Source of the DNA: Calditrichota bacterium
GTDB taxonomy: Bacteria > Calditrichota > Calditrichia > Calditrichales > Calditrichaceae
NCBI GenBank assembly: GCA_024278755.1
Contig: JAJRSO010000006.1
Span: forward strand, 1-50,274
DNA length: 50,274 bases
Reading direction: 5' to 3'
This document shows, piece by piece, positions 26,850-35,385 of the stretch (its first letter is position 1; every line of letters starts with the position of its first letter). The translations under genes were made by a program, and so were the position numbers. The notes under the pieces were generated by a model that saw nothing but the letters and a program-made list of their open reading frames with translations, ran no database searches and was not told where the DNA came from.

Positions 26850-26941
26850 AATAAAAGCGCTTGGTGACTTAGTTACAGACATTACAATTCATAAGAGGTA
26901 TTATTGAAGTGTTAATTAAAATCAACCAATTGGAGAAAGAT

Positions 26942-27142
26942 ATGAAATGTAATGCAAATGTAGGTAAAGGCGACAGGCTCTTTAGAATAATTTTAGGAAT
27001 TGTCCTTATTGCGGGAGGCGTCTACTTTAAAAGCTGGTGGGGCGCGGTTGGTCTGGTGCCGCTGCTGACAGCCGTAACCGGATTCTGCCCGGCGTACGCG
27101 CCTTTAAAATTGTACACAAAAGAAAAAGAAGAACAGGCTTAA
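26942..27142 (+). CDS. DUF2892 (YgaP-like) small membrane protein
   Basis: 66 residues from an ATG with GGAG six bases upstream; a longer GTG frame at 26909 is less likely. It starts MKCNANVGKGDRLFRIILG and has two hydrophobic helices with the DUF2892 signature GLVPLLTAVTGFCPAYAPL, including the conserved cysteine. DUF2892 proteins are inner-membrane, often linked to rhodaneses and Crp/Fnr regulators in sulfur or redox stress genes. The Crp remnant just upstream suits that ancestral pairing. A terminator follows directly. Confidence 0.88.
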   Translation: MKCNANVGKGDRLFRIILGIVLIAGGVYFKSWWGAVGLVPLLTAVTGFCPAYAPLKLYTKEKEEQA

Positions 27143-27170
27143 AACCTGCGAACAAATTATTGCCCGAAAG

Positions 27171-27204
27171 GCGCAGCGCTGTTAATCGCGTTGCGCTTTT
27201 TTTT
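27171..27204 (+). terminator. Strong rho-independent terminator after the DUF2892 gene
   Basis: GCGCAGCGC (27171-27179) pairs with GCGTTGCGC (27188-27196) over nine base pairs with one G-T pair, followed by eight T. Confidence 0.88.
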
Positions 27205-27230
27205 GTCTTGCTTTAGTGAAAGAGTATCTC

Positions 27231-27305
27231 CCAAATTTCTAAAGTAAAATTCAGGAAACAAAAAAATACAAGCGTCCAATGATACATAAGCTTCAATTTA
27301 ATACA
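27231..27305. repeat. AT-rich dispersed intergenic repeat, copy B (degraded)
   Basis: CAAATTTCTAAAGTAAAATT, then GGAAACA and AAGCGTCCAAT, align with copies at 10929 and 35852 with more mismatches. The remaining bases to 27433 are AT-rich without other features. Confidence 0.45.
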
Positions 27306-27433
27306 TTCAAACTATCGCCATTTTAGCAAATGAGCGCTGATGGTTTTAAAGATTAGCGTTTGAAATTTGGTTGTTATTTTGTTCGATGTGTTTGAGCGTT
27401 TAAATTTGATTCTTTTTACGGGAATACAAAGGA

Positions 27434-27880
27434 ATGGAATCTCTAATCAATTTTGGTGTACCGGGATTGTTTCTCGCTGCCTTCCTTGCGGCAACGATTT
27501 TACCCTTTAGTTCGGAAGTGCTGCTGCTTTTACTGATTCAGCAGAGCGGGGAATGGCTGCTGCCGTTTGTGGCCGCGGCAACGGGAAATGTTCTGGGTTC
27601 TGTCGTAAATTATTATTTAGGGTTGTACGGAAACCGGCTTTTATTTTATAAAATTTTTCGGATGAAGGAACGTACGGTAAATAGGGCAACTGTTCGATTC
27701 CGGAAATACGGAATTTATAGTCTGTTATTTGCCTGGGTTCCAATTATCGGCGATCCGTTAACTGTGGCCGCCGGCGCTTTTAAAATACGCTTTTTCCTTT
27801 TTTTACTCTTGGTTTCAATTGGAAAAACAACTCGCTACGTTATACTGATTCTACTTTTCTTTAGCTCAAAACTACCTTGA
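27434..27880 (+). CDS. YqaA-family membrane protein (VTT/DedA-like)
   Basis: 148 residues with four hydrophobic segments. The motifs FLAAFLAATILPFSSEVLL, ATGNVLGSVVNYYLG, RFRKYGIYSLLFAWVPIIGDPLTVAAGAF are those of the YqaA branch of the DedA/VTT (SNARE-associated) fold, inner-membrane proteins proposed to move lipids or to support membrane potential and metal tolerance. AAAGGA lies just before the ATG. Its stop codon lies inside the predicted promoter of the downstream tRNA gene. Confidence 0.88.
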   Translation: MESLINFGVPGLFLAAFLAATILPFSSEVLLLLLIQQSGEWLLPFVAAATGNVLGSVVNYYLGLYGNRLLFYKIFRMKERTVNRATVRFRKYGIYSLLFAWVPIIGDPLTVAAGAFKIRFFLFLLLVSIGKTTRYVILILLFFSSKLP

Positions 27881-27905
27881 CATTATTCGGCATACGACTT
27901 AAATT
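27877..27905 (+). promoter_or_regulatory. Promoter of the tRNA-Ala/SRP RNA unit, TTGACA-17-TAAATT
   Basis: TTGACA at 27877-27882 overlaps the stop codon of the upstream gene; TAAATT follows at 27900-27905 with a 17-base spacer. The predicted start near 27912 is eight bases before the tRNA. Confidence 0.7.
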
Positions 27906-27919
27906 CGATTTCTCTTTGA

Positions 27920-27992
27920 GGGGCTATAGCTCAGCTGGGAGAGCGCTGCGTTCGCAATGCAGAGGTCAGCGGTTCAATCCCGCTTAGCTCCA
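27920..27992 (+). tRNA. tRNA-Ala (anticodon CGC)
   Basis: 73 bases fold into a complete cloverleaf: acceptor GGGGCTA with TAGCTCC, D stem GCTC/GAGC, anticodon stem CTGCG/TGCAG with loop TTCGCAA, T stem AGCGG/CCGCT with TTCAATC, discriminator A. Anticodon CGC reads GCG. CCA is not encoded. Confidence 0.95.
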
Positions 27993-27995
27993 CTA

Positions 27996-28091
<96 letters not shown>

Positions 28092-28092
<1 letters not shown>

Positions 28093-28100
28093 TTTTATTT
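28092..28100 (+). terminator. T-run ending the tRNA-Ala/SRP RNA transcript
   Basis: The terminal stem of the SRP RNA is followed by TTTTTATTT, giving an intrinsic terminator for the RNA unit. Confidence 0.7.
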
Positions 28101-28134
28101 TTGTAGAGGTTCGAATACAGAGAACAGGATTCAG

Positions 28135-28168
28135 AATCTAAAATTTATAATCTAAAATCTAAAATTTA
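28135..28168. repeat. Short AT-rich direct repeats before dnaX
   Basis: AATCTAAAAT occurs at 28135 and 28149, followed by CTAAAAT at 28159. It resembles part of the dispersed AT-rich intergenic repeat and lies just upstream of the dnaX start. Confidence 0.45.
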
Positions 28169-28178
28169 GAAAAGAATT

Positions 28179-29771
28179 ATGTCCTACGTTGTAATTGCGC
28201 GCCGCTGGCGGCCACAGACTTTTGATGAGATTATCGGGCAGGAGCATGTTTCCAAAACTCTGTCCAATGCCATAACTAACAATCACATCGCCCATTCCTA
28301 TATTTTTACCGGGCCGCGCGGAGTGGGCAAAACCACATCCGCCCGCATTCTGGCCAAGGCGCTGAATTGTGAAAAAGGGCCCACGGCCGTACCCTGTAAT
28401 AATTGTTCCTCCTGTGTGTCTATTACTCAGGGCAATTCTCTCGACGTATTGGAAATTGACGGCGCCTCCAATCGCGGGATTGACGAAATTCGTAATTTGC
28501 GCGAAAATATCCGCTATACGCCATCTCAGGGTAAATATAAAATCTACATTATCGACGAAGTGCATATGCTCACCAAAGAGGCCTTTAACGCGCTGTTGAA
28601 AACATTGGAAGAGCCGCCGGAACACGCCCTGTTTATCTTTGCCACCACCGAAATTCACAAGGTGCCGGCTACGATCCTGTCGCGCTGCCAGCGTTTTGAT
28701 TTCCGGCGTATCCCGCTGAAAACCATTATGGGGCATCTGCAAAATATTTGCGATAAAGACCAAATCGATATTCAGGAAGAAGCCCTGTTGCAAATTGCTA
28801 AAAAAGCCGACGGTTCCATGCGTGATGCCCAGAGTGTCCTGGATCAGATTATTTCTTACAGCGGCGATAAAGTGACTTTCGAAGATGTGTCCAAGGCGCT
28901 CGGTGTGATTCATCAGGAGATCTATTTTACCATTTCGCTGCACGTAAACAAACAAAATATAAAAGAACTGATCTTAATGGCCAGAGAAGTGTTTGATTCC
29001 GGTTATGACCTTAATGAATTCCTTTTGGGTCTCGAAGAACATTTCAGAAATATTCTGGTGTTGCGCAGTACGGGTTCCATCGACTTTCTGGATGTCTCCG
29101 AAAACTATATTGAGCAGTACAAGGAGACGGCCGCCCTCTTTTCCGAAAACGATCTGATTGCTTATCTGCAAACCATTTCGGAAACCCAGCGTCTTGTAAG
29201 AATCAGCCAACAGCCCAATTTAAAATTTGAACTGGGTCTGATAAAACTGGCCAAAATGCCATCGTCCGCGCAGATAGAAGATATTTTAGAACGGCTTGAA
29301 CTCTTAAAAAAAAAAGATCATAATGCCGTCGTAGAAGAAAAACCAACGATTTCTTATCCCACTGAAACCGGCGGAAATACGGTTTTAACTCAAAAAACTA
29401 TCACTGACGCCTGGCCTAAAATCGTAAGCCAAATAGGCGCGCAAAAATCTTCGATTTTAATATTTCTGGAAAAAGCCGAAACCTATCTTTTGGCGGACGG
29501 GACGATCCAGATTGATTTGGGCGCCATTAACGCCTTTCAGAAAGATTTGCTGGAAGAAAGTAAAGGGATTGTTCAAAATGAAATTGAACAGGAGTTTGAT
29601 GTTTCTATCCGTTTAGAATTAAAATACGAAGTGAAAGAAGCGGAACAGATCAAAAAGGAACAGGTGCGTGAAACGCAGCAGAATAAAGCGGCAATAATGC
29701 AAAAAATACGAGCCGAAGGCGGAGAAGTGATTTCAAAATTAATCGATGATTTCGATTTGGAACTTAGTTAG
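28179..29771 (+). CDS. dnaX: DNA polymerase III subunit gamma/tau
   Basis: 530 residues. This is the clamp-loader ATPase of the replicative polymerase. Visible are the start SYVVIARRWRPQTFDEIIGQEHV, Walker A GPRGVGKTT (45-53), zinc-binding cysteines C64, C73, C76 and C79, Walker B YIIDEVHML, and the sensor-1/arginine-finger region FATTEIHKVPATILSRCQRFDF. Domain III ends near residue 370, and the tau-specific part follows. An A10 run at 29306-29315, right after domain III, could make a shorter gamma form by slippage. It lies upstream of ybaB and recR, as in many bacteria. Confidence 0.96.
   Translation: MSYVVIARRWRPQTFDEIIGQEHVSKTLSNAITNNHIAHSYIFTGPRGVGKTTSARILAKALNCEKGPTAVPCNNCSSCVSITQGNSLDVLEIDGASNRGIDEIRNLRENIRYTPSQGKYKIYIIDEVHMLTKEAFNALLKTLEEPPEHALFIFATTEIHKVPATILSRCQRFDFRRIPLKTIMGHLQNICDKDQIDIQEEALLQIAKKADGSMRDAQSVLDQIISYSGDKVTFEDVSKALGVIHQEIYFTISLHVNKQNIKELILMAREVFDSGYDLNEFLLGLEEHFRNILVLRSTGSIDFLDVSENYIEQYKETAALFSENDLIAYLQTISETQRLVRISQQPNLKFELGLIKLAKMPSSAQIEDILERLELLKKKDHNAVVEEKPTISYPTETGGNTVLTQKTITDAWPKIVSQIGAQKSSILIFLEKAETYLLADGTIQIDLGAINAFQKDLLEESKGIVQNEIEQEFDVSIRLELKYEVKEAEQIKKEQVRETQQNKAAIMQKIRAEGGEVISKLIDDFDLELS
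29306..29316 (+). promoter_or_regulatory. A10 slippery run in dnaX
   Basis: TTA-AAA-AAA-AAA-G encodes L376-K379. Losing one frame step leads to TAG at 29332-29334; shifting the other way leads to TAA at 29321-29323. Both alternatives end right after domain III, as gamma does. E. coli uses A6G and Thermus a long A run for the same purpose. Confidence 0.6.
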
Positions 29772-29818
29772 GGTAAACGCAATCTAAAAACAAAAATTGA
29801 AGAAAACGGGGAAATACG

Positions 29819-30157
29819 ATGTTTAATATGAACAACTTAATGAAACAGGCTCAGAAGATGCAGGAAGAAATAAAGGCGGCCCAAGAAAAACTGGCCCTTA
29901 TTTCGGTGGAAGGCACTTCGGGCGGAGGCATGGTGAAAGTGGTTGCAAATTGCAAACTGGAAGTGCAATCCATTGCCATCGAACCGGAAGTAATCGACGC
30001 GGAAGATAAAGAAATGCTGGAGGATCTGGTTGTTGCGGCGGTCAATCAGGCCATTCAAAACGCGCAAAACAGAGCCAATGAAGAGATGCAGGGCATAACC
30101 GGCGGCATGATGAACGGACTGAATCTGCCGGATGGTTTTAAGATGCCGGGAATGTAA
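29819..30157 (+). CDS. ebfC: YbaB/EbfC nucleoid-associated protein
   Basis: 112 residues, the usual length. It starts MFNMNNLMKQAQKMQEEIKAAQEKL and has the glycine-rich GTSGGGMVKVVANC followed by a conserved strand-helix (VQSIAIEPEVID) and a C-terminal amphipathic helix AAVNQAIQNAQNRANEEMQGITGGM. Dimeric YbaB/EbfC proteins bind DNA as tweezers and act on the nucleoid. It lies between dnaX and recR, the standard order, one base from recR, so the three are likely one operon for replication and repair. Confidence 0.95.
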   Translation: MFNMNNLMKQAQKMQEEIKAAQEKLALISVEGTSGGGMVKVVANCKLEVQSIAIEPEVIDAEDKEMLEDLVVAAVNQAIQNAQNRANEEMQGITGGMMNGLNLPDGFKMPGM

Positions 30158-30158
30158 G

Positions 30159-30761
30159 ATGCACACTTCCGGACTTCCCGTACTTGACAAACTGATAAAT
30201 GATTTTTCCAAACTCCCCGGAATTGGTTATAAAACAGCCCAGCGTCTGGCTCTGTTTATTTTAAAAAGCGATTCCTCATATGTCTCGGAGCTGGCGGACG
30301 CCCTCCTCTCCGTGAAAGAAAATACCCGACTCTGTGAACAGTGTTTTAATATTGCCGAACACGAGCGCTGCTCCATTTGCGCGGATACCCGACGTGATGC
30401 GGGTTTGCTCTGTGTAGTGGAAGATGTGGTGGATGTGATGGCCATCGAGGAATCACATGAATTTAGAGGGCTATATCATGTGCTGGGCGGCGTGATTTCA
30501 CCTTTAGCCGGAACCATGCCCGATGATCTGCATCTGAAGGAACTTGCAGCGCGTGTTCAGGTAAACGGGGTCAGAGAAGTGTTGCTGGCAATTAATCCCA
30601 GCACCGAGGGTGAAGCGACGATGATTTATATTTCACGGATGCTTAGAGACAGCGATGTGCGTATAACGCGCATTGCCAGCGGGGTTCCGTTGGGTTCTCA
30701 CTTGGAATTTTTAGATACGGCCACTATCGGCAGAGCCATTCAGACCCGCCGCGATTTATAG
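30159..30761 (+). CDS. recR: Recombination mediator protein RecR
   Basis: 200 residues from the ATG at 30159; the frame extends upstream into ebfC but 200 residues is the normal RecR size. It has the N-terminal helix-hairpin-helix (LPGIGYKTAQRLALFIL), the zinc finger C59, C62, C71, C74, the Toprim domain starting LLCVVEDVVDVMAIEESHEFRGLYHVLGG, and the C-terminal GSHLEFLDTATIGRAI. RecR with RecO/RecF loads RecA at gaps. Its last 6 bases overlap the end of the convergent MBL gene. Confidence 0.96.
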   Translation: MHTSGLPVLDKLINDFSKLPGIGYKTAQRLALFILKSDSSYVSELADALLSVKENTRLCEQCFNIAEHERCSICADTRRDAGLLCVVEDVVDVMAIEESHEFRGLYHVLGGVISPLAGTMPDDLHLKELAARVQVNGVREVLLAINPSTEGEATMIYISRMLRDSDVRITRIASGVPLGSHLEFLDTATIGRAIQTRRDL

Positions 30762-31667
30762 TTTCCATTCCCATTTTTCTGTACCCAGTTCTGTATCGGG
30801 GAACAGACCTTGCGCTGTTTTTTCCATCTCCCTCAGCATATCATCCGAGTTTCCCGGATTATGGTGGAATAATACCAGTTTTTTTACCTGCGCCTGTTTG
30901 GCGGCGTCACAGGCCATGGACAGGCTGCTGTGTCCGTATCCGGCAAACTGTTTATATTGATCGTCGGTGTATTGCGCATCGTGAATGAGAATATCGGCAT
31001 TTTTACTAAAATTAATCAAGCGCTGATCGCCGCCCACACACTCTTCCACATCGGTTGCAAAAACGATTTTTTTATCGTCTTTTTCGATACGGTAAATATA
31101 GCTGCCGTCTTTGGGATGCAGGTAATATTTCATAGGGTAGATAGAAAACGAACTGAAGGCCGCCTCGGTCTCATTCAGATAGCCCACCTGTGGTACAGAT
31201 TCCCCGGGATTGAAATAGATGAACATATTTTCGCTGATATTGTGAAAAGACTTTCCGCAACGGAATTCTTCCATACTTACCGGAAAAAACTGGGGGATAA
31301 CCTGCAGAGACAGGATCTCTTTAAAATCCATTCCCAGGGTGGCCGGACCGAAAAAATGAATATGCACATTAGGCATATAAATAGGAGTGAAAAAAGGAAA
31401 ACCAATCAGGTGGTCGGAATGCGTGTGTGTAAAAATAATGGTGATATGAAACGGTTTATTGTTCTTTTTATTGTGTTCGATTATTTCCGGAATCAGTTCC
31501 TGCCCAAGACGGATGATTCCGCTTCCGGCGTCAAAAATAACTACATGCTCCGGAGAGCGTACCATAAAACAGGTTGTATTGCCGCCGATTTTAGTTCCAT
31601 CTTCAGGAGTTATAGGGTAACTTCCGCGTACGCCGTATAGTTTTGCCAAGAATTGAAAATCACGCAT
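30756..31667 (-). CDS. Metallo-beta-lactamase-fold hydrolase
   Basis: 303 residues; ATG with AAGGAT upstream. It contains the zinc motif HTHSDH (H81, H83, D85, H86), VIFDAGSGI ahead of it, FATDVEE and HDAQYTDDQY with a metal-binding aspartate, GHSS, and a final FHHNPGNSDD. The sequence plan (YGVRGSYP...GGNTTCFMV) is that of MBL-fold proteins related to PhnP/cyclic-phosphodiesterase-type enzymes, in which the substrate is often a phosphodiester or cyclic nucleotide. No helicase or CPSF domains are fused. Function otherwise unknown. Confidence 0.85.
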   Translation of the reverse strand: MRDFQFLAKLYGVRGSYPITPEDGTKIGGNTTCFMVRSPEHVVIFDAGSGIIRLGQELIPEIIEHNKKNNKPFHITIIFTHTHSDHLIGFPFFTPIYMPNVHIHFFGPATLGMDFKEILSLQVIPQFFPVSMEEFRCGKSFHNISENMFIYFNPGESVPQVGYLNETEAAFSSFSIYPMKYYLHPKDGSYIYRIEKDDKKIVFATDVEECVGGDQRLINFSKNADILIHDAQYTDDQYKQFAGYGHSSLSMACDAAKQAQVKKLVLFHHNPGNSDDMLREMEKTAQGLFPDTELGTEKWEWKL

Positions 31668-31869
31668 AAAAGGATCCTTTGTTAGTTGCGGCTTAAGTTA
31701 ATCCTGTTCTAAAATAGCCGTTTGCTAAATTTTGTTTTTACTGAAAGATACAATATCATTCATATATCGGGTATATTTTAATTTACTTTAAAACGAAACA
31801 TACCGGCAAAGAATTGAATTAAGCGCTTTTATGATTAAGATTCGCATTCAATTGTTATTTTGTTATGCT

Positions 31870-32418
31870 CTAAACCATTCGCGAACCCGATTCCAGGCGT
31901 TTGATTTGATCCCGAATACGGGCCGCTTTTTCATACTCTTCCGCCTCAACCGCCTGTTGCAGACTTTTTGTTAGCTCTTCCAAATGGTCAGTTTGGGATT
32001 CAAAAGCCGGAACCTGCGCTTCATCGGGTATGTAGGAAGCTTCGTCCATTACCTCTTCGTTTACATATATTGCCGAACCAAAACGTACGGCAATGGCGAT
32101 GGCGTCGCTGGGCCGGGAATCGACTTCTATAATTTCGGAATCTTTCACTAAACGCAGCATAGCGTAAAAGGTACTGTCCTTTAGCTCCGTAATGAGGATA
32201 CTCTCTAATGTGATGTTTAGCGTCTTAAGCATATTAACCGTCAGGTCGTGTGTAATCGGGCGCGGCGGTTTGATATTTTCCAACGCCATAGCAATGGATT
32301 GCGCTTCAAATTCTCCAATAACAATTGGCAAAGCGCGGTTTCCGTTCTGCTCTTTTAACAGAATACCGCTGGCCTGAGACTGGGTAATAAATATTCCGTT
32401 TACTGTAACCTGAATCAC
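31870..32418 (-). CDS. Bifunctional nuclease family protein with UVR motif
   Basis: 182 residues. Residues 1-135 match the BFN/DUF151 domain: VNGIFITQSQASGILLKEQNGNRALPIVIGEFEAQSIAMALENIKPPRPITHDL, and SRPSDAIAIAVRFGSAIYVNEEVMDEA. The tail (about 148-180) is a UVR motif, LQQAVEAEEYEKAARIRDQIKRLE, which mediates contacts in UvrB/UvrC and Clp systems. BFN proteins have DNase and RNase activity in plants and are widespread in bacteria, with uncertain roles. It ends 15 bases upstream of... on the minus strand it follows the NifU-like gene by 15 bases and is probably co-transcribed with it. Confidence 0.9.
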   Translation of the reverse strand: MIQVTVNGIFITQSQASGILLKEQNGNRALPIVIGEFEAQSIAMALENIKPPRPITHDLTVNMLKTLNITLESILITELKDSTFYAMLRLVKDSEIIEVDSRPSDAIAIAVRFGSAIYVNEEVMDEASYIPDEAQVPAFESQTDHLEELTKSLQQAVEAEEYEKAARIRDQIKRLESGSRMV

Positions 32419-32433
32419 TTTAATCTGCCTGTT

Positions 32434-32655
32434 TTATACCGCTTCCACGGCTGTAACTTCAGGAACCTGCATTTTTAAAATCCGCTCAATGCCCGCTTTA
32501 AGAGTGATGGTTGACATGGGGCATCCGCCGCAGGCGCCGACGAGCCGGATATACACAACATTGTTTTCATCGATGCGTATAAATTCCAAATCGCCTCCGT
32601 CGGCCTGAAGCCCGGGGCGTACGGAATCCAATGCTTTTAATACTCGTTCCTGCAT
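32434..32655 (-). CDS. NifU C-terminal-like iron-sulfur carrier protein
   Basis: 73 residues, essentially one NifU C-terminal domain. It has VRPGLQADGGDLEFIRI and the cluster-binding CGGCPMS (C42, C45). Such small Nfu proteins hold a [4Fe-4S] cluster between two subunits and deliver it to target enzymes. It starts the short minus-strand unit with the bifunctional nuclease gene. The 280-base gap upstream to the phosphohexomutase gene is AT-rich, with two consecutive TTGACA boxes (32801-32812) of unclear use. Confidence 0.93.
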   Translation of the reverse strand: MQERVLKALDSVRPGLQADGGDLEFIRIDENNVVYIRLVGACGGCPMSTITLKAGIERILKMQVPEVTAVEAV

Positions 32656-32935
32656 ATATTTTATCCTCGTTACTGTTTTGTTAAAAGTTTAAAAAAAAGA
32701 AATTTAAAGTCAACAAATTATTTAAAAACAATAACTATAAGGAGTCGATAAAAATTTCGAATTCCGTAAATTTTGGTCAAGATAGGGTGCCGGAAGATAA
32801 TTGACATTGACAAGGCGCACTTTTTGTCGATTTGGTTTTTTATATGGAACCATTTAAATTATATTCTGTTTATACGCTATCGATAAAACAGTATATTCAT
32901 ATTTATAAAATACAATATATTAGAGGAGCTTTTCC

Positions 32936-34300
32936 ATGATAAACCCCTATATCTTCAGAGAATATGATATTCGCGGCGTTGTTGATACAGACTTAACCGA
33001 TGAGGTTGTCCATCAATTGGGACTTGGTATTGGAACGTATATGCTTCAGCATAACGTAAATAAAGTCTCGGTAGGCGGCGATATCCGCCTGTCGACCGAA
33101 CGTTTTCGTACACTGCTGATGAAAGGACTGCGTGAAACGGGTGTAAGCGTAGTAGATTTGGGTCCGGTGCCAACTCCGGTACAGTATTTCAGTATGCACT
33201 ATCTCAACGATGTGGAAAGCGGCGTGATGATTACCGGTTCGCACAATCCGCCGGATTATAACGGGTTTAAAATTACCATGAACAATGCCCCTGTGTTCGG
33301 CCCTATGATTCAGGAAATTTATAAAATTATTAAAAAAGGTCAGTTTGAGTCCGGCTCCGGCAGCTATGAAAAAATTGAAGTTAACAACGCCTATGTTGAT
33401 TATATCAAGAAGAATATTAAAATAGAACGTCCGCTTAAGGTTGTGCTCGATTCCGGAAACGGCGCGGCTTCGCTGGTTGCTCATCGTCTTTTCCATGAAA
33501 TGGGCGTAGAAACAATTGATTTATTCGATACGCCGGATGGACATTTTCCTAACCACCATCCCGATCCTACCGTCGTGGATAATATTCGGGAACTGATTAA
33601 AACCGTCCGTGAATCTGGTGCCGACTTTGGCGTGGGCTATGACGGCGACGGTGACCGCATCGGGGTAGTGGATGAAAAGGGTGAGATTATCTGGGGCGAT
33701 AAGCTGATGATTATTTTCAGTCGTGATATTTTAAAAAGCAATCCCGGAAAATCCATTATTTTTGAAGTGAAATGTTCACAGGCTTTGCCCGAAATGATCG
33801 AAAAGGCCGGAGGAAAGCCTATTATGTGGCGCACCGGGCATTCCAATCTTAAAAAGAAAATGAAGGAAGTCGATTCTCCTTTTGCCGGTGAGATGAGCGG
33901 CCATCTGTTTTTTGCCGACCGTTTTTTTGGTTTTGACGATGCTATTTACGCATCGGCCCGTTTAGCCGAACTGGTGTCGAAATCGGATAAAAAGGTTTCG
34001 GAACTGCTGGCCGACGTGCCGAAATATTTTTCAACGCCGGAAATCCGCGCGGAAGCGGCTTCGGATGAAATTAAATTTGAAATTGCCGAGAAGGCAAAAG
34101 AATTCTTTTCCGAGCATTACGATGTGGTGGATGTGGATGGTGTGCGCATCTTATTTGGCGATGGCTGGGGACTGGTTCGGGCCTCCAACACGCAGCCGGT
34201 GCTGGTACTGCGTTTTGAAGCGCGCACACAGGAGCGACTCGAAGAGATTCAAAACCTGGTTGTAACTAAACTGAAAGAATTCGGTGAAATAGAAATATAG
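32936..34300 (+). CDS. Phosphomannomutase/phosphoglucomutase
   Basis: 454 residues, from an ATG with AGGAG. It is an alpha-D-phosphohexomutase that interconverts sugar 1- and 6-phosphates for nucleotide-sugar and polysaccharide synthesis. The phosphoserine loop is TGSHNPP (S102), the metal loop GYDGDGDR (D236, D238, D240), the sugar-binding loop GEMSGHLFF, and the phosphate-binding end RASNTQPVLVLRFEA. The length and GEMSGH form agree with the AlgC/ManB type of mixed specificity. It may be transcribed with the membrane kinase-like gene 57 bases downstream. Confidence 0.95.
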   Translation: MINPYIFREYDIRGVVDTDLTDEVVHQLGLGIGTYMLQHNVNKVSVGGDIRLSTERFRTLLMKGLRETGVSVVDLGPVPTPVQYFSMHYLNDVESGVMITGSHNPPDYNGFKITMNNAPVFGPMIQEIYKIIKKGQFESGSGSYEKIEVNNAYVDYIKKNIKIERPLKVVLDSGNGAASLVAHRLFHEMGVETIDLFDTPDGHFPNHHPDPTVVDNIRELIKTVRESGADFGVGYDGDGDRIGVVDEKGEIIWGDKLMIIFSRDILKSNPGKSIIFEVKCSQALPEMIEKAGGKPIMWRTGHSNLKKKMKEVDSPFAGEMSGHLFFADRFFGFDDAIYASARLAELVSKSDKKVSELLADVPKYFSTPEIRAEAASDEIKFEIAEKAKEFFSEHYDVVDVDGVRILFGDGWGLVRASNTQPVLVLRFEARTQERLEEIQNLVVTKLKEFGEIEI

Positions 34301-34357
34301 CCCCAATTCGTTTAGACGAATAGTATTCGTATTTAAAAAGGTTGTTGGAGATAATGA

Positions 34358-35056
34358 ATGAGCAATGATATTCTCGGTTTAACCCTTTCTTATGTGTATG
34401 CGACCAGTCTTCTGATTGTATCCGAAGTTTTGGTGCGCAAATTTGGCTGGAAACAGTTCATCACCCGTAAACTGGTGCATATTGGCGCCGGGATGTGGGT
34501 TTGGGGAATATTGTTTTTTTTCGACCGCTGGTACCTCGGCATTATTCCTTTTGCCACCTTTATTGTTCTTAATTTTATCATTTATAAATTCCAGATTCTG
34601 CAGGGCGTGGATAAAGCGGATTCTTCTCCGGGGACCGTCTATTTCGCTTTTTCCATTACGACTCTTTTTTTGATTTTCTGGCGTACCGGCGGCGCTCCGG
34701 ACATGGCTTTTGTGGCAGTTGCCGCAGTGATGGCCATGACCTGGGGAGACGGTCTGGCCAGCCTTATTGGAAAAACCTGGGGACGGCACAGTTATACTTT
34801 TTTCAAACATACCCGTACCTTAGAAGGGTCTGCCGCCATGTTTGGCGCTGCCTTTATTTCGGTTTATCTAACCCTTGCCTGGCTGCCGGGCTCGGCGCTG
34901 AGTCCCAATTCGCCATTGATGGATCCGGGCTATCTCTTTCCGGCGGCTTTTTCGGCGGCTCTTGCCGGTACAGCGGCAGAGGCGGTTTCACCCGCTGGTA
35001 CCGACAATTTAAGCGTTCCTCTGCTGGTTGGGGCGGCGCTGTGGCTGTTTGTTTGA
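34358..35056 (+). CDS. Dolichol/phytol kinase-like membrane protein (SEC59/DGK1/VTE5 group)
   Basis: 232 residues with six or seven hydrophobic helices. The conserved elements of CTP-dependent lipid kinases are seen: RKLVHIGAG near the N-terminus, AMTWGDGLASLIGKTWGRHSY, HTRTLEGSAAMF and AAEAVSPAGTDNLSVPL. Relatives phosphorylate dolichol, phytol, farnesol or diacylglycerol with CTP. The bacterial substrate is probably a polyprenol or other lipid alcohol; this is inference. ATG preceded by TTGGAG. Confidence 0.88.
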   Translation: MSNDILGLTLSYVYATSLLIVSEVLVRKFGWKQFITRKLVHIGAGMWVWGILFFFDRWYLGIIPFATFIVLNFIIYKFQILQGVDKADSSPGTVYFAFSITTLFLIFWRTGGAPDMAFVAVAAVMAMTWGDGLASLIGKTWGRHSYTFFKHTRTLEGSAAMFGAAFISVYLTLAWLPGSALSPNSPLMDPGYLFPAAFSAALAGTAAEAVSPAGTDNLSVPLLVGAALWLFV

Positions 35057-35180
35057 TTTAAGCGGAAACCGATACCGGAAATGGAAAAAGTTTACAACAA
35101 GTGGTACCGAAAACCCCGGTTATTCTTCTTTTTTTAGAAGGTTAGAGAAGGGCCAAAAAAACGATAGTCTTAATGATTGA
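35057..35180. other. Intergenic DNA left of the MITE-like element
   Basis: Part of a 329-base gap. It shows only a small hairpin, CTTCT/AGAAG around T6 near 35126-35142, which may act as a weak terminator for the kinase-like gene. Confidence 0.3.
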
Positions 35181-35306
35181 ATAGTATGAGTTCAGTCTAA
35201 AAAGGCATAGCCACCGATTTCCACAGAAAGACACGGATTGTTTTTATTAGAATTACATTGAATAGATTCGTGTAAATTCGTGGTTTTTATAGTGAACTCA
35301 TAGTAT
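35181..35306. repeat. MITE-like dispersed element, copy 2
   Basis: The ends form an inverted repeat: ATAGTATGAGTTCA (35181-35194) against TGAACTCATAGTAT (35293-35306), differing at one or two positions. The interior matches the element at 15782-15915 in order (AAAAGGCATAG, CCACCGATTTCCACA, GATTGTTTTTAT, TAGATTCGTGT, TATAGTGA) and is itself an imperfect inverted repeat (CCACCGATTTCCACA against TCGTGTAAATTCGTGG). No coding capacity; no transposase in the window. Confidence 0.6.
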
Positions 35307-35385
35307 TAAAAAAACTCTGTTCCCTCTGTGGCTGGAAGTATTTTTTTTTTTGTTAAACGTTTGACATAAATTGCAACGGTTATTT

